This document shows positions 10,965 to 22,580 of a stretch of 64,000 nucleotides of DNA, piece by piece (positions within the stretch are counted from its first letter, which is position 1; every line of letters begins with the position of its first letter). The position numbers were made by a program, and so were the translations under genes. A model generated the notes under the pieces. It did not search any database. It was not told the origin of the DNA and worked only from the letters and a program-made list of their open reading frames with translations. The stretch is from Notamacropus eugenii (Eukaryota > Chordata > Mammalia > Diprotodontia > Macropodidae), in NCBI RefSeq assembly GCF_028372415.1, contig NC_092872.1, positions 516,460,224-516,524,223 on the forward strand. The letters are read 5' to 3'.

Positions 10965-11165
10965 TGCTATTGACTACCCTAGCTGTATAACCGCAGACTA
11001 GTCATTTCCCCTCCCTGGGCCTCAGTTTCCTACTTTATAAAAGTGGTGGTTGAACTAGATGATCTTTCAGGACCTTTCTAGCTGTGATACTCTATATTCT
11101 AAGGTCCCTCCAACATTACCATTCTATAGTCTGTGTTCTAGGGTCCCTTCCGGTTCTAGGATCGT
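10965..11165 (+). repeat. MIR, plus strand
   Basis: ccctgggcctcagtttcctactttataaaag is followed by two copies of the aaggtccctccaacatt-type tail. Confidence 0.75.
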
Positions 11166-11682
11166 ATGAGATCAGTCTGGCAGATGAGCAGGAGTGTTTC
11201 TTAGGCACTTGGTATGTGAGAAGCTCTCTAATAAACACTTTGCAAAATAAGTTGGGGAGCTGACACTGGGGAAAACCCCCCACAGGTCAAAACAGCAAAA
11301 TACCGCGCACAAGATTCTAGTGTTGTCATTATTGCACATTATCATCAACCCTTGGTTAACCATAATGCTTGGAAAGTTGAGGTAAAGGGGTGGAGTCTTG
11401 TGAGGGTTCTTGTTAAATAAATTTTCCTGGTTTTAAACCAGGAAGTCCTTTTTGTTTCAAATCTTAGCTGTTGAAAACAATTCTGAAAAGTTTGAACCCA
11501 TTTTCCTGCTTTAGTATAAAAACTGTGGGCATCACGGAGTTTGGGACAAGTAGAATATTGACATGCCAGCGGTCACCTAAGGATGACTCATAGCACTTAG
11601 ATCTGAAGGGGGCAGGTGACAAAAGGGCTATAAAGTTAAAAGTACAAGAGACTTTAGAATATAGAATGTTAGCCATGGTGTA
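11166..11682. other. Unrecognised sequence
   Basis: No repeat or credible coding region seen. Short frames on the minus strand (11172-11363, 11464-11676) match nothing known to me. Confidence 0.4.
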
Positions 11683-11984
11683 TGTTCATTGCCAAAGAAG
11701 ACCATGCCATCAGAGAAATGATGGCATGACTTGCCACTTGACTTGGTTTTTGAGTGAGGGAGGGCTGTGCAGGTCACCAGCCTCACTTCTCCAGAACCAT
11801 CTGATTCCAGAGACCTGATATTCCTCAGGATGACTGGAGATGACCCAGGATGAGGCAATTGGGGTTAAGTGACTTGCCCAAGGTCACACAACTAGTGAGT
11901 ATCAAGTGTTTGAGGTGAGATGTGAACTTAGGTCCTCCTGACTCCTGCACTGGTGCTCTATCCACTGCACCACCTAGCTGCCCC
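11683..11984 (-). mobile_element. Marsupial tRNA-derived SINE with RTE-type tail
   Basis: Nearly colinear with 9163-9481: head GGGGCAGCTAGGTGGTGCAG at 11984, central gaggcaattggggttaagtg, tail gttcattgccaaagaagacc. No clear target duplication was found. Confidence 0.8.
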
Positions 11985-12004
11985 TTAGTCTTGAAAAGGA
12001 CCTT

Positions 12005-12175
12005 GGAGCCTCAAACATCTGTGGTGGATTCTTAGAGAGATCATTTAGTCTAACTGCCTTTGACAGAAGAGTAAATTAAGGACCAGAGATAGGAGGTGAC
12101 TGGTCCAAGCTCATATAGGAATTTAATGGCTGAGTAGGGACTAGAACCAAGATCTCTTGGGTCTTTCCAGCACAC
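12005..12175 (-). repeat. MIR, minus strand
   Basis: ccttagagatcatttag-type block, then gaagagtaaattaaggaccagagat and a diverged ggtcacacag-type core. Confidence 0.6.
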
Positions 12176-12177
12176 CG

Positions 12178-13205
12178 TACTTTATTTCTTTTTAAAATGT
12201 TATTAATTAATTTTGTTTCAACATATATAACCCTAAAGTATTTCAAAATGAGTCTCCCACAGTGATCCATCCTTTACAGCATTTGAATAAAATGACATGA
12301 AGGAATCATTGCAACAATGGTACATAAAACCGTATATTTTAGAAATTTTCCCATTTTAAAAAATAATTTTGTTATGCATTTGACATTCACAAACATGAAT
12401 ATCTCCATATCCAAAGAACAGAAAAGTAGGATTGTATATGACACTATGAATTTCTATTATGTATAGCTTTTAAAAAAACAAATCAGCTTGACATATCCAA
12501 CATTTAAAATCAGCACGTGTCCAACATTACTCCTCTTGTTTGTCTCTTTTTAATTTTTTTCATTTAACTGCATAAATTACCCCCCCACATCTCTCCTTAT
12601 CACCCTTCGTATTAAAAAAAAAAGACAAAAAATGCTTCCAACAAATAGACATAGATAAGCAAAACATATTCCCACATTGGCACCTTCAAAACACATCTTC
12701 ACTTTGCTCCTTGAGCCCATTACCTCTCTGTCAGGATATGGGTGGTATGCTTCATTATGGGAGCCTCTGAAATCATGGCTGGTCATTATGCTGATCAGAG
12801 TCCTTAAGTCTTTCAACGTTGCTTCTTTCTACAATATTCTTATTGTATAAATTTTTCTCCAGTTCATACAAATCTTCCCAGGTTTCTCTGAAACCGTTGG
12901 TTTCATCATCTCTTATGGCACAATAGTATTCCATCATATGCATATGCCTTGTTTAGCCATTCTCCAATTGAATGGTACCTCCTTAGCTTTCAGTTCTTTG
13001 CTGCTATGAAAAGAATTGTTATAAATATTTTTGCACAAATGGATTTTTTTTCCTCTTCCTTTGAGGTATAGGGTGAGTAGTGGTATTCCTAGAGGAAAAG
13101 GTCTGCATAATTTAGCAACTCCTTGTACATAGTTCCAAATTGCTTTCTACATTGGATGGACCAATTCATAGTTCCACCAAAAGCACATTAATGTTACCAC
13201 CCTTT
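12178..13205 (-). mobile_element. L1 LINE 3' end (ORF2 end and 3' UTR)
   Basis: On the minus strand this reads as the L1 ORF2 terminus and 3' UTR: AATTGGAGAATGGCTAAACAAG-like, ATGGAATACTATTGTGCCATAAG-like and CTGGAAGAACATTGAAA-like blocks, with the 3' UTR running to about 12180. It is 5'-truncated. The frame at 12577-12816 lies in the untranslated part. Confidence 0.8.
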
Positions 13206-13800
13206 ACTTATTTAGATTTATTTCCTCTTCTGCAAAGCTGGGAGAATGATCACTGACCCTTCTTTCCCTTGAAAGAGTTTGAAATTGAGTGGTTTATATA
13301 TATGTGTAGGAAGAAAATAGTTTAAGACATCAGGGTTGAGCCTCTGCAAACTTGTAAAAGTCAGTTTCTCCTCAGCACCCCTAAAAGAAATTCCTGTGCC
13401 TCCCTTCTTCCTTTCTGAGTCGTCTTGAGTTCTAGTTTTGGCTCTTTTGCTAAATCACCATGTAACTCTTGCCAGGTAACTTCTCTACCCTGCACTTCAG
13501 TTTCTTCATCTATGACAAAGGAAAGGGTGAGCTTGGGACTTTCTGAGGTCCCTTCCAGCCCTTAAATTTTATGAAACTATGAGGACTGGGTTGAGAGTCA
13601 CAGATTCAGGTTTTAATACCAGATCTGCTGTGGATTCACTGGTTGAAGACAAAGAAGTTACCACTTACTGAGACCTCATTTTCTCCGTTTATAAAATGAA
13701 AGGAGAGCTCTTTCTCCCTAACCCCCAGTCAATATAGTCACAAGGTGGTAGTGTGCTCTTAAACTTACTATAGAGATGTTTAAACCCTTATCTCCTTAGG
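13206..13800. repeat. Region with MIR copies
   Basis: MIR in plus orientation at about 13425-13580 (gcacttcagtttcttcatctatg) and again at about 13590-13720 (ccttactgagacctcattttctccg). The remainder is unrecognised. Confidence 0.55.
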
Positions 13801-14590
13801 AGACACAAATACTTCTCTTACTGAGAGGTGTTTGTAAGCAAAAAGTGGGAGAACCAGACCCCTGAGGGAAACTTTCCCTCCATGCCTCCCTATTTGATCA
13901 TGTCACATCCAAGGGGAGTTCCTGGAACACTAGGAGACATGGTATCCAGCAGGGAACAGAAAATAATCATGCAGGTGGAGACATGGTTATCCAAGCAAAG
14001 AAGTAGCTTTAATGAATAGAAACCCGACAGCAGAGAAAAGAGCAGACCCTGCAAACCCAGCTGAGCAGATTGCCTAGCAGAGATGCTACATCCAAGGGGG
14101 TCTGGATGAGCCCTCTGAGGAGAGAAAGGATTTTCAGGCTCTGCAATACCAGGAGTTGTGAACTACCTTTGCCTTAGCACATGCCAAACACTTACCTCAT
14201 TGCCATGCTGCTGAATGGTTGACCCTCCCCCTCCCCAGAGGTATACAATACACTGTGTGTATTTGCGGGAGAAGGTATCCCAGGTTCATGGAAGAATGTT
14301 TTGCAGCTAATTTCCCCCCTCACTGTACCATTTTAGTAAAAGCCTTTGCCAAGGACCAATTATGTTTCCTATATGATAATTATTAAGAGCCAGTTATGTT
14401 TACTATGTGATAATTCAGTGGCAAGCACAGAGGTAGAGGCTTGTCAGCTCTAGTTTTAAATGGGTGGTAACACATGAGGTCCATCTTTGAACCCCAAGAT
14501 GAGTTATTCCCCCAAATGGGTACCCAACCTGCAAGTTTGAATGTCAAATTACTTTGGGGGGCTAATCCAGAGGAAGTGCTACGTATATAC
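13801..14590. other. Unrecognised sequence
   Basis: Contains a local duplication (ccaattatgtttcctatatgataatt / ccagttatgtttactatgtgataatt at 14357-14413). No repeat family or gene recognised. The 60-75 codon frames have no domains. Confidence 0.4.
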
Positions 14591-14594
14591 TGTA

Positions 14595-14860
14595 TCATCT
14601 CCAAAGTCTTTTCTGACCCTAAGAATCAATATCCTAATGCTCTCCCCAACTCTAACACTGTATTCTTAATTCTTGTCCCCTTCTGTTACTCTATGTTCTA
14701 AGGCCCTTTCCAGCCCTCATATTCTACGTTGTGTGTTCTAAGGTCTCTTCCATTTCTGACATTCTAGAGTCTAAGTTCTAAGTTCCCTTTTCAGCTCTAA
14801 TATTTTATGGTTGCATTCTAATGTTCCCTCCAGTTCTATTGTTTTATGGTTCTTCAGTGA
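14595..14860 (+). repeat. Minisatellite-like array derived from a MIR tail
   Basis: Several diverged, roughly 38-45 bp units each begin with (t)tctaaggtcccttccagctct-like sequence and end with atattctatg-like sequence; the clearest run is 14694-14850. A MIR 3' tail appears to have expanded in tandem. A similar two-unit case lies at 11090-11165. Confidence 0.55.
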
Positions 14861-14869
14861 CTATGCACA

Positions 14870-15365
14870 TCAATCTGTCTTTGTGGTTTATTTTAAGAGG
14901 GTTTGAAGTGTAGCCTGGCGGAGCATCTCATTTATCATCACAGCAGCCACTGGAGGTACTTTTGTCTAGCCGGTCAGTGGGGAGGATGGAGAATCCCAAG
15001 TTCTAGTTTTTATTTTTAGCAGAAGTTCAGGCAAATCTTACACTCTCCCTATAAAACTCAAACAAACACGAGGCAGTTTTGAAATCCAGTGGGGAAGTAG
15101 GTCACTCTGCTGTTGGACTTGCACCAGATGATAAGGCTTCTGTTGATGTTTAATAATGTGAGTCGCTATATTCATGACATAATTTATAATGGGGAGGAAG
15201 TGGCCGTCCATAGCGAGATTGTGCAACCACTGGACAAAACTCCTTAGCAGCTCATAAAGCCTGGGGAAGGAAGCACCCGATGAGGCCCACATCAGCTGCT
15301 GTGGTTCAGTGGGCCAGGGGGTCATCTGGCCTTCTCTGCTGGGGAAGCTGAGCAAGCTTTTAAAC
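14870..15365. other. Repeat-poor block, candidate conserved noncoding element
   Basis: About 500 bp without identifiable repeat, of balanced composition, with AT-rich homeodomain-like words (ATAATTTATAATGG, TAATAATG) and retained CpGs. A 105-codon frame on the minus strand (15038-15355) matches no protein I know. Either an unrecognised old repeat or a constrained noncoding block is possible. Confidence 0.35.
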
Positions 15366-15655
15366 TCCTAGCTTCCTCCTTCCTTTCTGTTAATTTTTTT
15401 CAGGAATCAGCAGATCCAGGTGAAATGAAGGTCCCATAGAAACAGAAACATGATGTTGGAAGTTAATGAGCAAAGAATTCTCACACGCATTCCAGGTTTC
15501 CATGTTTGGGTTGTCTGGATTTTTTGTCTGGTCCCAGAGCTTCAAACACTCACCTCGCTGACTTGTTCCTCTGCCTTTGCTGGTTTTATTCTCATTGCCT
15601 TTTTTCTCCTGAGCTTTTTCTTGTCCTTTTTTTTCTGTGAGGTTTCTTAGTAGGG
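15366..15655. other. Unrecognised, pyrimidine-rich end
   Basis: Ends in a T/C-rich tract (15597-15645). The frames on both strands are low-complexity. Confidence 0.4.
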
Positions 15656-15659
15656 AAGG

Positions 15660-15800
15660 CAGACAGATGTAACAGCACATAAGACTTGAAGTTGGAAGAC
15701 TTGGGTTTGAGTCATTTATCAACTATGTGACTTTGGGCAAGTCAGTTTGTCTCTCTGAGTCTCATTTTTTTCATTGTATATGCTCTAAAGCAATTGGACT
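15660..15800 (+). repeat. MIR, plus strand
   Basis: acttgggtttgagtcatttatcaactatgtgactttgggcaagtcag followed by a ctcatttttttcattg core. Confidence 0.75.
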
Positions 15801-16205
15801 TTGCTTCCTGATAATACCACCTAAGGGAGAGCCAAGTTTTCCGGGAATATTCCTATTCTGGGTGTTTCTGTACAGACCACTTTCCCAAAGCTGGCTCTCC
15901 TAAAGCAAGGGATTTCCTATTCACTATTCCCATTGCCAACATGGGCAATAGTTCTCATTTCTCAGTTTGCTGATGAATGCAAAACTCTGGTTTTCTAGGG
16001 CTCTAGGAAATGTTCAAATATTTGTGGTCTCAGTTCTCCTCATGGCATCACATTTTCCTTCCTAATGTGTTTACTTGTATAGGATTCCCCTTTTCTATTC
16101 AGGTAACTTGGGGAGGCAATACTTGGAACCACTTCTCTCATTCCTTCTCCCCTACCTCTTTTTAGTTTTTCTGCAAAACATGCCCTAAAGAAATAACTCT
16201 AGGAA
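15801..16205. other. Unrecognised sequence
   Basis: No supported feature. Confidence 0.4.
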
Positions 16206-16209
16206 GGCG

Positions 16210-16432
16210 GAGAGATACAGAGACAGACAGACAGACAAAAAGACAGACAAACAGAGAGACAGACATAGAGACAAAGACAGAGACCCAGAAAGAGATAGAA
16301 ACAAAGAGACAGAGGTAGAGACAAGGAGACAGAGAGACAAAGACAGAGACAAATAGAAATGGGGGGACAGAGAGAGACAGAGACAAAGATAGAGAGCTAG
16401 ACAGAGAAACAAAGAGACAGAGAGTTGGCATG
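16210..16432. repeat. Purine-rich AGAC/GAGACA satellite-like tract
   Basis: About 220 bp of interrupted agacagacag, gagacaaagacag and agagagac units, almost all purines plus C on the plus strand. The two minus-strand frames through it (16162-16550) are Ser/Leu/Val/Cys low-complexity products of the repeat. Confidence 0.85.
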
Positions 16433-16559
16433 TGTAACAAGCGGCAAAGACTGACCTTAAGAAAGGCTGCCCATTCAGTTTTTCCAAATTCCTTTCTACA
16501 CACACAGGAAATACACCAAGAATAACAACATCACAGAAAAGAAAGGGCAAGGATGAGAG

Positions 16560-17640
16560 GAACTAGCTTTCCCACTAATTTATTATACAACCTTAAGCAA
16601 ATCTTTTTTTTTCTGGCCTCAGTTTTCTCATCTGTAAAATTCTTCTCTGCATCTGTAAAGGGGTTGGACTGGACAATAGCCGAGGTTCTGTTTGGCTCTT
16701 GTAACACACAACTCTATAATATTCACTGGTAAGGGTTATTTGCTCTGTTTATCATAATGATAGTATAACAATAGATAAAACTTATGAAGTGTTTTAAAAT
16801 TTGCAAAGCATTTTATATACATTGTCTCATTTTAGGTAATCATTCACATTTCTATAATGCTTTTTTCTTTAAAACAGATGTGATTTCATTGGTATTGGGA
16901 ACTCCTGATGAGGAAATTTCCTCTGCTAAAGCAAGTTTGTATGTGCTCTGTAACTTACAGATTTAGACTTTCCTGGGATGCCCTGCCCAAAGCCCCTTAG
17001 TCAGAAAGTGTTAGAGACAGGACTTGAACTCAGGTCTTCCTGACTCTAAGGCTGACTTTCTAGCCTCCATGCCAGACTGTTTCTCATAATGTTTTAAGAT
17101 TTACAAAATATTTTCTTGACAGCTAATTGAAATGGTACAAGTATTATTATTTTGTTACAGAAGAGGAAACTGAGACTCACAGACACCCTGGGGAGTAATG
17201 GGGTAGTAATATGGCCACCTGGTAGAGTATTCCTTGAAAGGGGTTCAAGAAATGTAGGTTCTAATGCTAGCTCCAGCCTTATTTACTAGGTGACCTTAGT
17301 TAGACAAGTCATTTTACCATTGCAAGTCTCAGTTTCCTCCTCTGACAAATTTAGGTGAGATCATGGATAGGAAATGCTTTGAAAAACAGAAAGGTTTGAG
17401 TCCAAGTGGAAGATGACAATATTCTCCTGGGATTGGGTGAGAGTCATCTGTGCCCTAGAGAACTACGGTGGAAAAGGAAGAAGGCATTGGAATCAGGGAA
17501 CTTTTGTGCTTTTGTTTATGAGACCTTGGTTAAGTCACTTAACTTCCTTGGATCTCAAGGTCTTCCTCTATAAAATGAAGGAGGTGAATGAGATGATCCC
17601 TTCCAACTCTAAACCCTATGATACTGTGAATCAGGTCCCC
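16560..17640. repeat. Cluster of MIR copies
   Basis: MIR plus at 16560-16715 (ctggcctcagttttctcatctgtaaaattc). MIR minus at about 16745-17085, with a core ending cttgaactcaggtcttcctgactc. MIR minus at 17090-17210 (gaggaaactgagactcacag). MIR plus at 17225-17400 and 17480-17640 (ttggttaagtcacttaacttcc...gatgatcccttccaac). Confidence 0.7.
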
Positions 17641-18340
17641 CAAGAGGTAAGTAAAGATTAAGGTTGGCACATGTAACAAGCAGCTTCCTGTACTTCCTTC
17701 TGTGTCAGGCGATGATCTGAGCGCTCTAGCTAATGCCTGCCCTTCAGCACTGGTAGATGAAGTGTGACAGGCTGGCCCCAGAAGAAGTCTTGAATGAGTC
17801 CATTATCTGTGGCTAGACAGCTAGACTCACCTTGGCCTAAAGCCAGATTCCCAGTCTCTCCTTGTCTCCTCCTTCACCATCCAGCACCTGTCATATGCAG
17901 CAGCAGCCACATGCCAAGGCTGCTAGAGGTGAAGCACAGAAGTGAGACCCAGGTATATCAGGCAAGGGGGCTTGTTACATGTCCTCATACCTTGACAGTA
18001 AGTGGGAAGGAAGCCTGACAAGTGAGTTGCCTGGATCTTATTCCTTTGAAATGTTCTAGTAAACACACATGAGGTAAGAAGGGGTGGCCAGGGTCAGAGA
18101 CAAACAACTTTCACTCAGCAAAGGAAGCATCATTAAGCCTCAAAAAAAGCAAAACCCAACAAAGCTACACCATTGCCCCACCTGCCTGGGAACTGCTGAT
18201 GCAACTTGAAGGGACTGGACATAGTGTTCCGATCAGAGCTGTGGTCCAGTATGACACAGACAATCAATTTTAACCTTGTTCCCGTCATGAAGGTATGCAA
18301 ACAGCCTATGAGGGTATGAGGAAAGAGAATCCAGGGTAAT
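17641..18340. other. Repeat-poor block
   Basis: 700 bp without a recognised repeat, with several CAGCAG/CAGGC words. The 74-codon frame 17794-18018 has no recognisable domain. Candidate region for conservation testing. Confidence 0.35.
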
Positions 18341-18545
18341 GTTTGATAGAGTTGGAAGAGACCTAAGAGGTCAGCTACTGATTCTACTCCATCACCTTCA
18401 TTTTACAGATGAGTAAACTGAGGCAGAGAGATTCAGTGATTTGTCCAAAGTAACCTAGCTGATAGGTTGCAAAATCAGCATGTGAACCTAGCACCTTTGA
18501 CTCCAAATTCAATGTTCTTTCCATTATACCAGCCTGCCTCTCAGG
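18340..18545 (-). repeat. MIR, minus strand
   Basis: agttggaagagacctaagaggtcag, ttcattttacagatgagtaaactgaggc, and a diverged core to about 18540. Confidence 0.8.
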
Positions 18546-19525
18546 CAGAATCTAGTCTTATCACAGGGGCCCAGGGGCCCAGTCACCTTGACAGTTGTAA
18601 GAAAGCCCAGGTTCAGGTATCTGACATAAGCCCTAGTTCTTCCATGTGTCCTGGGTCACACAACAAGGGACTCTGAATCAAACCTGTCTACCACAAGGTA
18701 CATTTGCTGTCAAAACTTCTGGCTGTGTATCTGCTAGACCCACTTCCTTTTGAGTCACAAGCACAGAGACTGTCTCCTCCTGACATCAGGTGGTTTCTCA
18801 GTGCTGCCTAGTCCTGGTTTTAGAGCGAGAACAGAGGAAGGAAGCGGGTGTTCCCCTCTCCTTAGGAGCTATGCATTACCCTGCTAGGAAGGACCCTGGG
18901 ATGCAAGTTTGCAGCCCCCTGATCTGGGCCCACACGGGGTACAGCATGGGCCACTTGGCCAGGGAGTGACGTTAACATACATCTTTCACACGAGATGAGG
19001 CCTAACTTTTGTAAACCAGGGTTGTGGGTTTTTAGAGGAAATGAAGTAAAGTCCCTTAAACTCAGAGCCCAACCACGGGGAAAAGGGCTAAAGGAAGCAC
19101 AAACACATGTCTCTTCAGCCTGTGGAAACAAAAATAGAGTACCCTGGGCATGGCACTGGGGGGAGAGGACAAGAGGTTAGGTAAGCTCTCCTGGCATAAT
19201 TCTGTTAGGACCCCTTAAGAGGGGGAGGAGTGCAAAGCCAGAGGAAGTCTTTATTCTCTCACTTTCACCTGTCAGGTAATGTCTCACCAAAGGCCTGAGA
19301 TTTTCTGAGGACACCCACCATGATGCCATGTGGGAAATGGACCCTGGACTTTGAAGTGGTGGTGTCAGCTCAGGGAAAACACTGTATATTCTCATCAGGG
19401 ATAGGATTGTGGCACATCTTAGGGCAGCATCACACATCATATGGACATAACAAACCCTTGACTCCTAGAATATTCCAACTAATAAGGGACCTTAAGACAT
19501 TCAACATAGAGCATTGACACTGTGA
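18546..19525. other. Unrecognised, repeat-poor block
   Basis: Nearly 1 kb where I recognise neither transposon nor exon. GC is higher than in the AT-rich L1 remains that follow. Short frames occur on both strands (for example 18862-19131 minus, 89 codons) with no domain. An old LTR cannot be excluded. Confidence 0.35.
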
Positions 19526-19529
19526 AGGA

Positions 19530-21560
19530 CTTTAGAATACAGAATGCTGAAGCTGGAAGGGACTTTAGAATAAAGAGTCTGGCTTAAATTGGGGTTAGGG
19601 AACTTTCTGAAAAAAATATTTTGATAACTGTGTTTCAATATAATTAGCTACCTTTGTAATCTTATGTATTTTATTTTGTTGAGCATAATGCAATAATACA
19701 TTTATTGATAAAAAAAGCATTTGAAGAAAGGATTCAAATTTAAATGGAGATTAAAAAATTTAATCATAAGGAATTGGTGGATCAAAATAAAAACTGTAGA
19801 AACAACACAAGTGCTTATTTAAATAAAATGGATAAATACATAATAGGTTATATTCCAGTTAATAGAATAAGAGAAAAAAAATTTAAATGACAGTTTAAGA
19901 AAAAAGTAATAGAATAAGGAACTCATAAACTGAACAATCCAGTCACATGTTGATTAACAAGTGGATTCCATGAAGCATTCAAAGAAAAAAGATAATTTTA
20001 ATATTATTTAAATTGCTTACAAAAACAAGGAAAGATGGGACCCTATCAAACTTTTCTCTAAGACAAATGTGGTCCTGATAACTATACCAAGGAGAGAGGA
20101 AGCAGAGAAAGAAAACTATAGACCAATATCTTTAATAAATATAATACCCAGAAGCAACCAAACAGTGGCACAGGATTAAAAAAAATTAGGATTTCAGCTA
20201 TCAGAGTAAGGACTCACTATTCTATAGATGCTTCTGGGAAAACTGAAAAATCAGTCTGCCAGAAATTAGAATTAGATCAACATCACACTTCATACAATAA
20301 GCTCCAAATGGATACATGACTTAGATATAAAATATCACCATAGAACAAATTAGAATAGCAAGGAAAGAGATGTCTTTTAAAGTTATGAATAAGGGAAGAG
20401 TTCTTGATCAAATAAGGGATTACAAGAAGTAAAATGGAAAGTTTTATAATAGAAGCTTAAAAATTTTGTACAAAATAAATGCAAGTAGATTTGGAAGGGG
20501 AACCATTAGGTGTTGGGAATGAATTTCTCTGATAACAAAGATATAAAGGGAATTAAATCAAATATATAAGCACAAGAGCCATTCCCCAATAGACAAATAC
20601 TCCAAGAATATGAAAAGACAGTTCTGAAGAAAGAAAAACAATCTGTAAACAGTCATGTGTAATTTTCCAAATCACTAATAATAAGAAAAATTCATATCAA
20701 AACAACTCTGACCCTTACACCCATTAATCGGTGAAGGTGATAAAAAAAAAAAAGGAAAATGGCATTTTTTGGAAGACCTGTGGGAGGATAGGTACACTAA
20801 TGCACTATTGCTGGAGTTGTGGATTGGTCCAACAATTCTGAAAAGCAATCTGGTACTTTCTCCACAATATCAATAGAATCCTTTGATCCAGTGATACCAG
20901 TACTATACATGTACTCCAAACAGATTGAAGGAAGAGGGAGGGGACTCGTATGCACAAAAATATTTGTAGCAACACTTTTTAATTGGGGAATGATTATACA
21001 AATTACAGACAGTTAGTTGACTCAGTGGATGTAGTATCAGGCCTGGAGTCAAGAAGATGCATCTTTCTAAGTTCAAATCTGGCATCAGATTCTTATTAGC
21101 TGCATGAGCCTGGGTAAATCACATAATCCTGTTTGCCGTAGTTTCCCCATCTGTAAAATGGCAAGCCACACAAGTATCTTTGCCAAGAAAACTCCAAATA
21201 GGTTCATAAAGAGTTAGACGTGACTGGAAAATGATTTGACAACAAAATATAAATGATAGTACATAAATGTAATGGAATAATTTTATGCTATAAGCAATGA
21301 CAATAGTGATAAATTCAAAGAAACTTGGGAAAACTTGTATGAATTGATGCAGAGTAAATTAAGCAGAACCAGGAGAACAATTGACATAATGACTACAATA
21401 TCATAAAGAAAAATGCCAACAAAATGCTTAATAAGACTTAAGATCAGTTCAGTGACCAATATATTTATGATGAATACAAGTTGACCTCAGTTCTTGGTAG
21501 AGAGGTAACCATACCCTTAGGTGCATAGCAAGACAAAAATTCTCAGTTACAACTAACATA
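19530..21560 (+). mobile_element. Decayed L1 LINE, ORF2 to 3' end
   Basis: ORF2 coding remains are visible: GAAAACTATAGACCAATATC at 20111-20130 encodes ENYRPISLIN, the L1 reverse-transcriptase motif. Downstream come the ORF2 end and 3' UTR (gtacactaatgcactattgctgg, ccaacaattctgaaaagcaat, caaaaatatttgtagcaacac, aattggggaatg, aatggaataattttatgctataagcaatg). A-rich and full of stops and deletions. The SINE at 21008-21247 interrupts it and HAL1-like copy 2 lies directly downstream. The upstream limit is uncertain. Confidence 0.7.
21008..21247 (+). mobile_element. tRNA-derived SINE inserted in the L1
   Basis: Head cagttagttgactcagtggatg, SINE core ttcaaatctggcatcagattc, then tttgccgtagtttccccatctgtaaaatgg and the tail tttgccaagaaaactccaaatagg. 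L1 3' UTR sequence flanks both sides, so the SINE arrived after the L1. Confidence 0.75.
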
Positions 21561-22109
21561 TAGGTTTGCTTTTTTAAAAAAATTAATTAATTTATTTAAC
21601 TTTTAACATTCATTTTCACAAAACTTTGAGTTCCAGATTTTCTCCCCATTTGTCCCCTCCCCCCACCCCAAAACACTGAGCATTCTAATTGCCACTATCA
21701 CCAATCTGCCCTCTCTTCTATCATCCCTCCCTTCCCTTGTCCCCATCTTCTCTTTTGTCCTGTAGGGCCAGATTACTTTCTATACTTCATTGCCTGTATT
21801 TCTTATTTCCTAGTTGTATACAAGAACAATACTCAACAGTTGTTCCTAAAACTTTGAGTTCCAAAGTTTGAGTTCTCTTCATCCCTCCCTCCCCACCCGT
21901 TCCCTTTGGAAGGCAAGCAATTCAATATAGGCCATATCTGTGTAGTTTTGCAAATGACTTCCATAATAGTCATGTTGTGTAAGACTAACTATATTTCCCT
22001 CCATCCTATCCTGCCCCCCATTGCTTCTATTCTCTCTTCTGATCCTGTCCCTCCCCAAGAGTGTTGACTTCAAATTGCTCCCTCCTCCCATTGCCCTCTC
22101 TTCCATCAT

Positions 22110-22140
22110 CCCCCCCACCCTGCTTATCCCCTTCTCCCCC
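22110..22140 (-). other. G-quadruplex-capable tract in HAL1-like 3' region
   Basis: On the minus (element sense) strand, four G runs of 5, 4, 3 and 7 are separated by loops of 4, 7 and 1 bases, which meets the usual G4 pattern. In copy 1 the homologous stretch (about 2526-2556) has lost one run. L1 3' UTRs of other mammals also carry G-rich polypurine tracts. Confidence 0.6.
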
Positions 22141-22407
22141 ACTTTCCTGTATTGTAAGATAGGTTTTCATACCAAAATGAGTGTGCATTTTATTCCTTCC
22201 TTTAGTCGAATGTGATGAGAGTAAACTTCATGTTTTTCTCTCACCTCCCCTCTTTGTCCCTCCACTAAAAAGTCTTCTGCTTGCCTCTTTTATGAGAGAT
22301 AATTTGCCCCATTCCATTTCTCCCTTTCTCCTCCCAATATATTTCTCTCTCACTGCTTAATTTCATTCTTTTAAGATATGATCCCATCCTATTCAATTCA
22401 CTCTGTG

Positions 22408-22410
<3 letters not shown>

Positions 22411-22442
<32 letters not shown>
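22411..22442. repeat. (TG)n tract inside HAL1-like copy 2
   Basis: About 16 TG units at the place homologous to 2827-2852, slightly longer than in copy 1. Confidence 0.9.
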
Positions 22443-22444
<2 letters not shown>

Positions 22445-22580
22445 TAATCCCACCCACTACCCAGATACTGAAAAGTTTCAAGAGTTACAAATATTGTCTT
22501 TCCATGTAGGAATGTAAACAGTTCAACTTTAGTAAGTCCCTTATGACTTCTCTTTGCTGTTTACCTTTTCATGCTTCTCT

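Noticed and set aside
15038..15355. 105-codon minus-strand frame as a gene
   Set aside because: No domain recognised, no splice or promoter context, and the length is possible by chance; kept only as part of a conservation candidate.
16162..16550. Two minus-strand frames of 113 and 121 codons, apparently membrane-like
   Set aside because: Ser/Leu/Val/Cys repeats arise from the AGAC purine tract on the other strand.
20819..21016. 65-codon frame as a gene
   Set aside because: Part of the decayed L1 3' end interrupted by the SINE.
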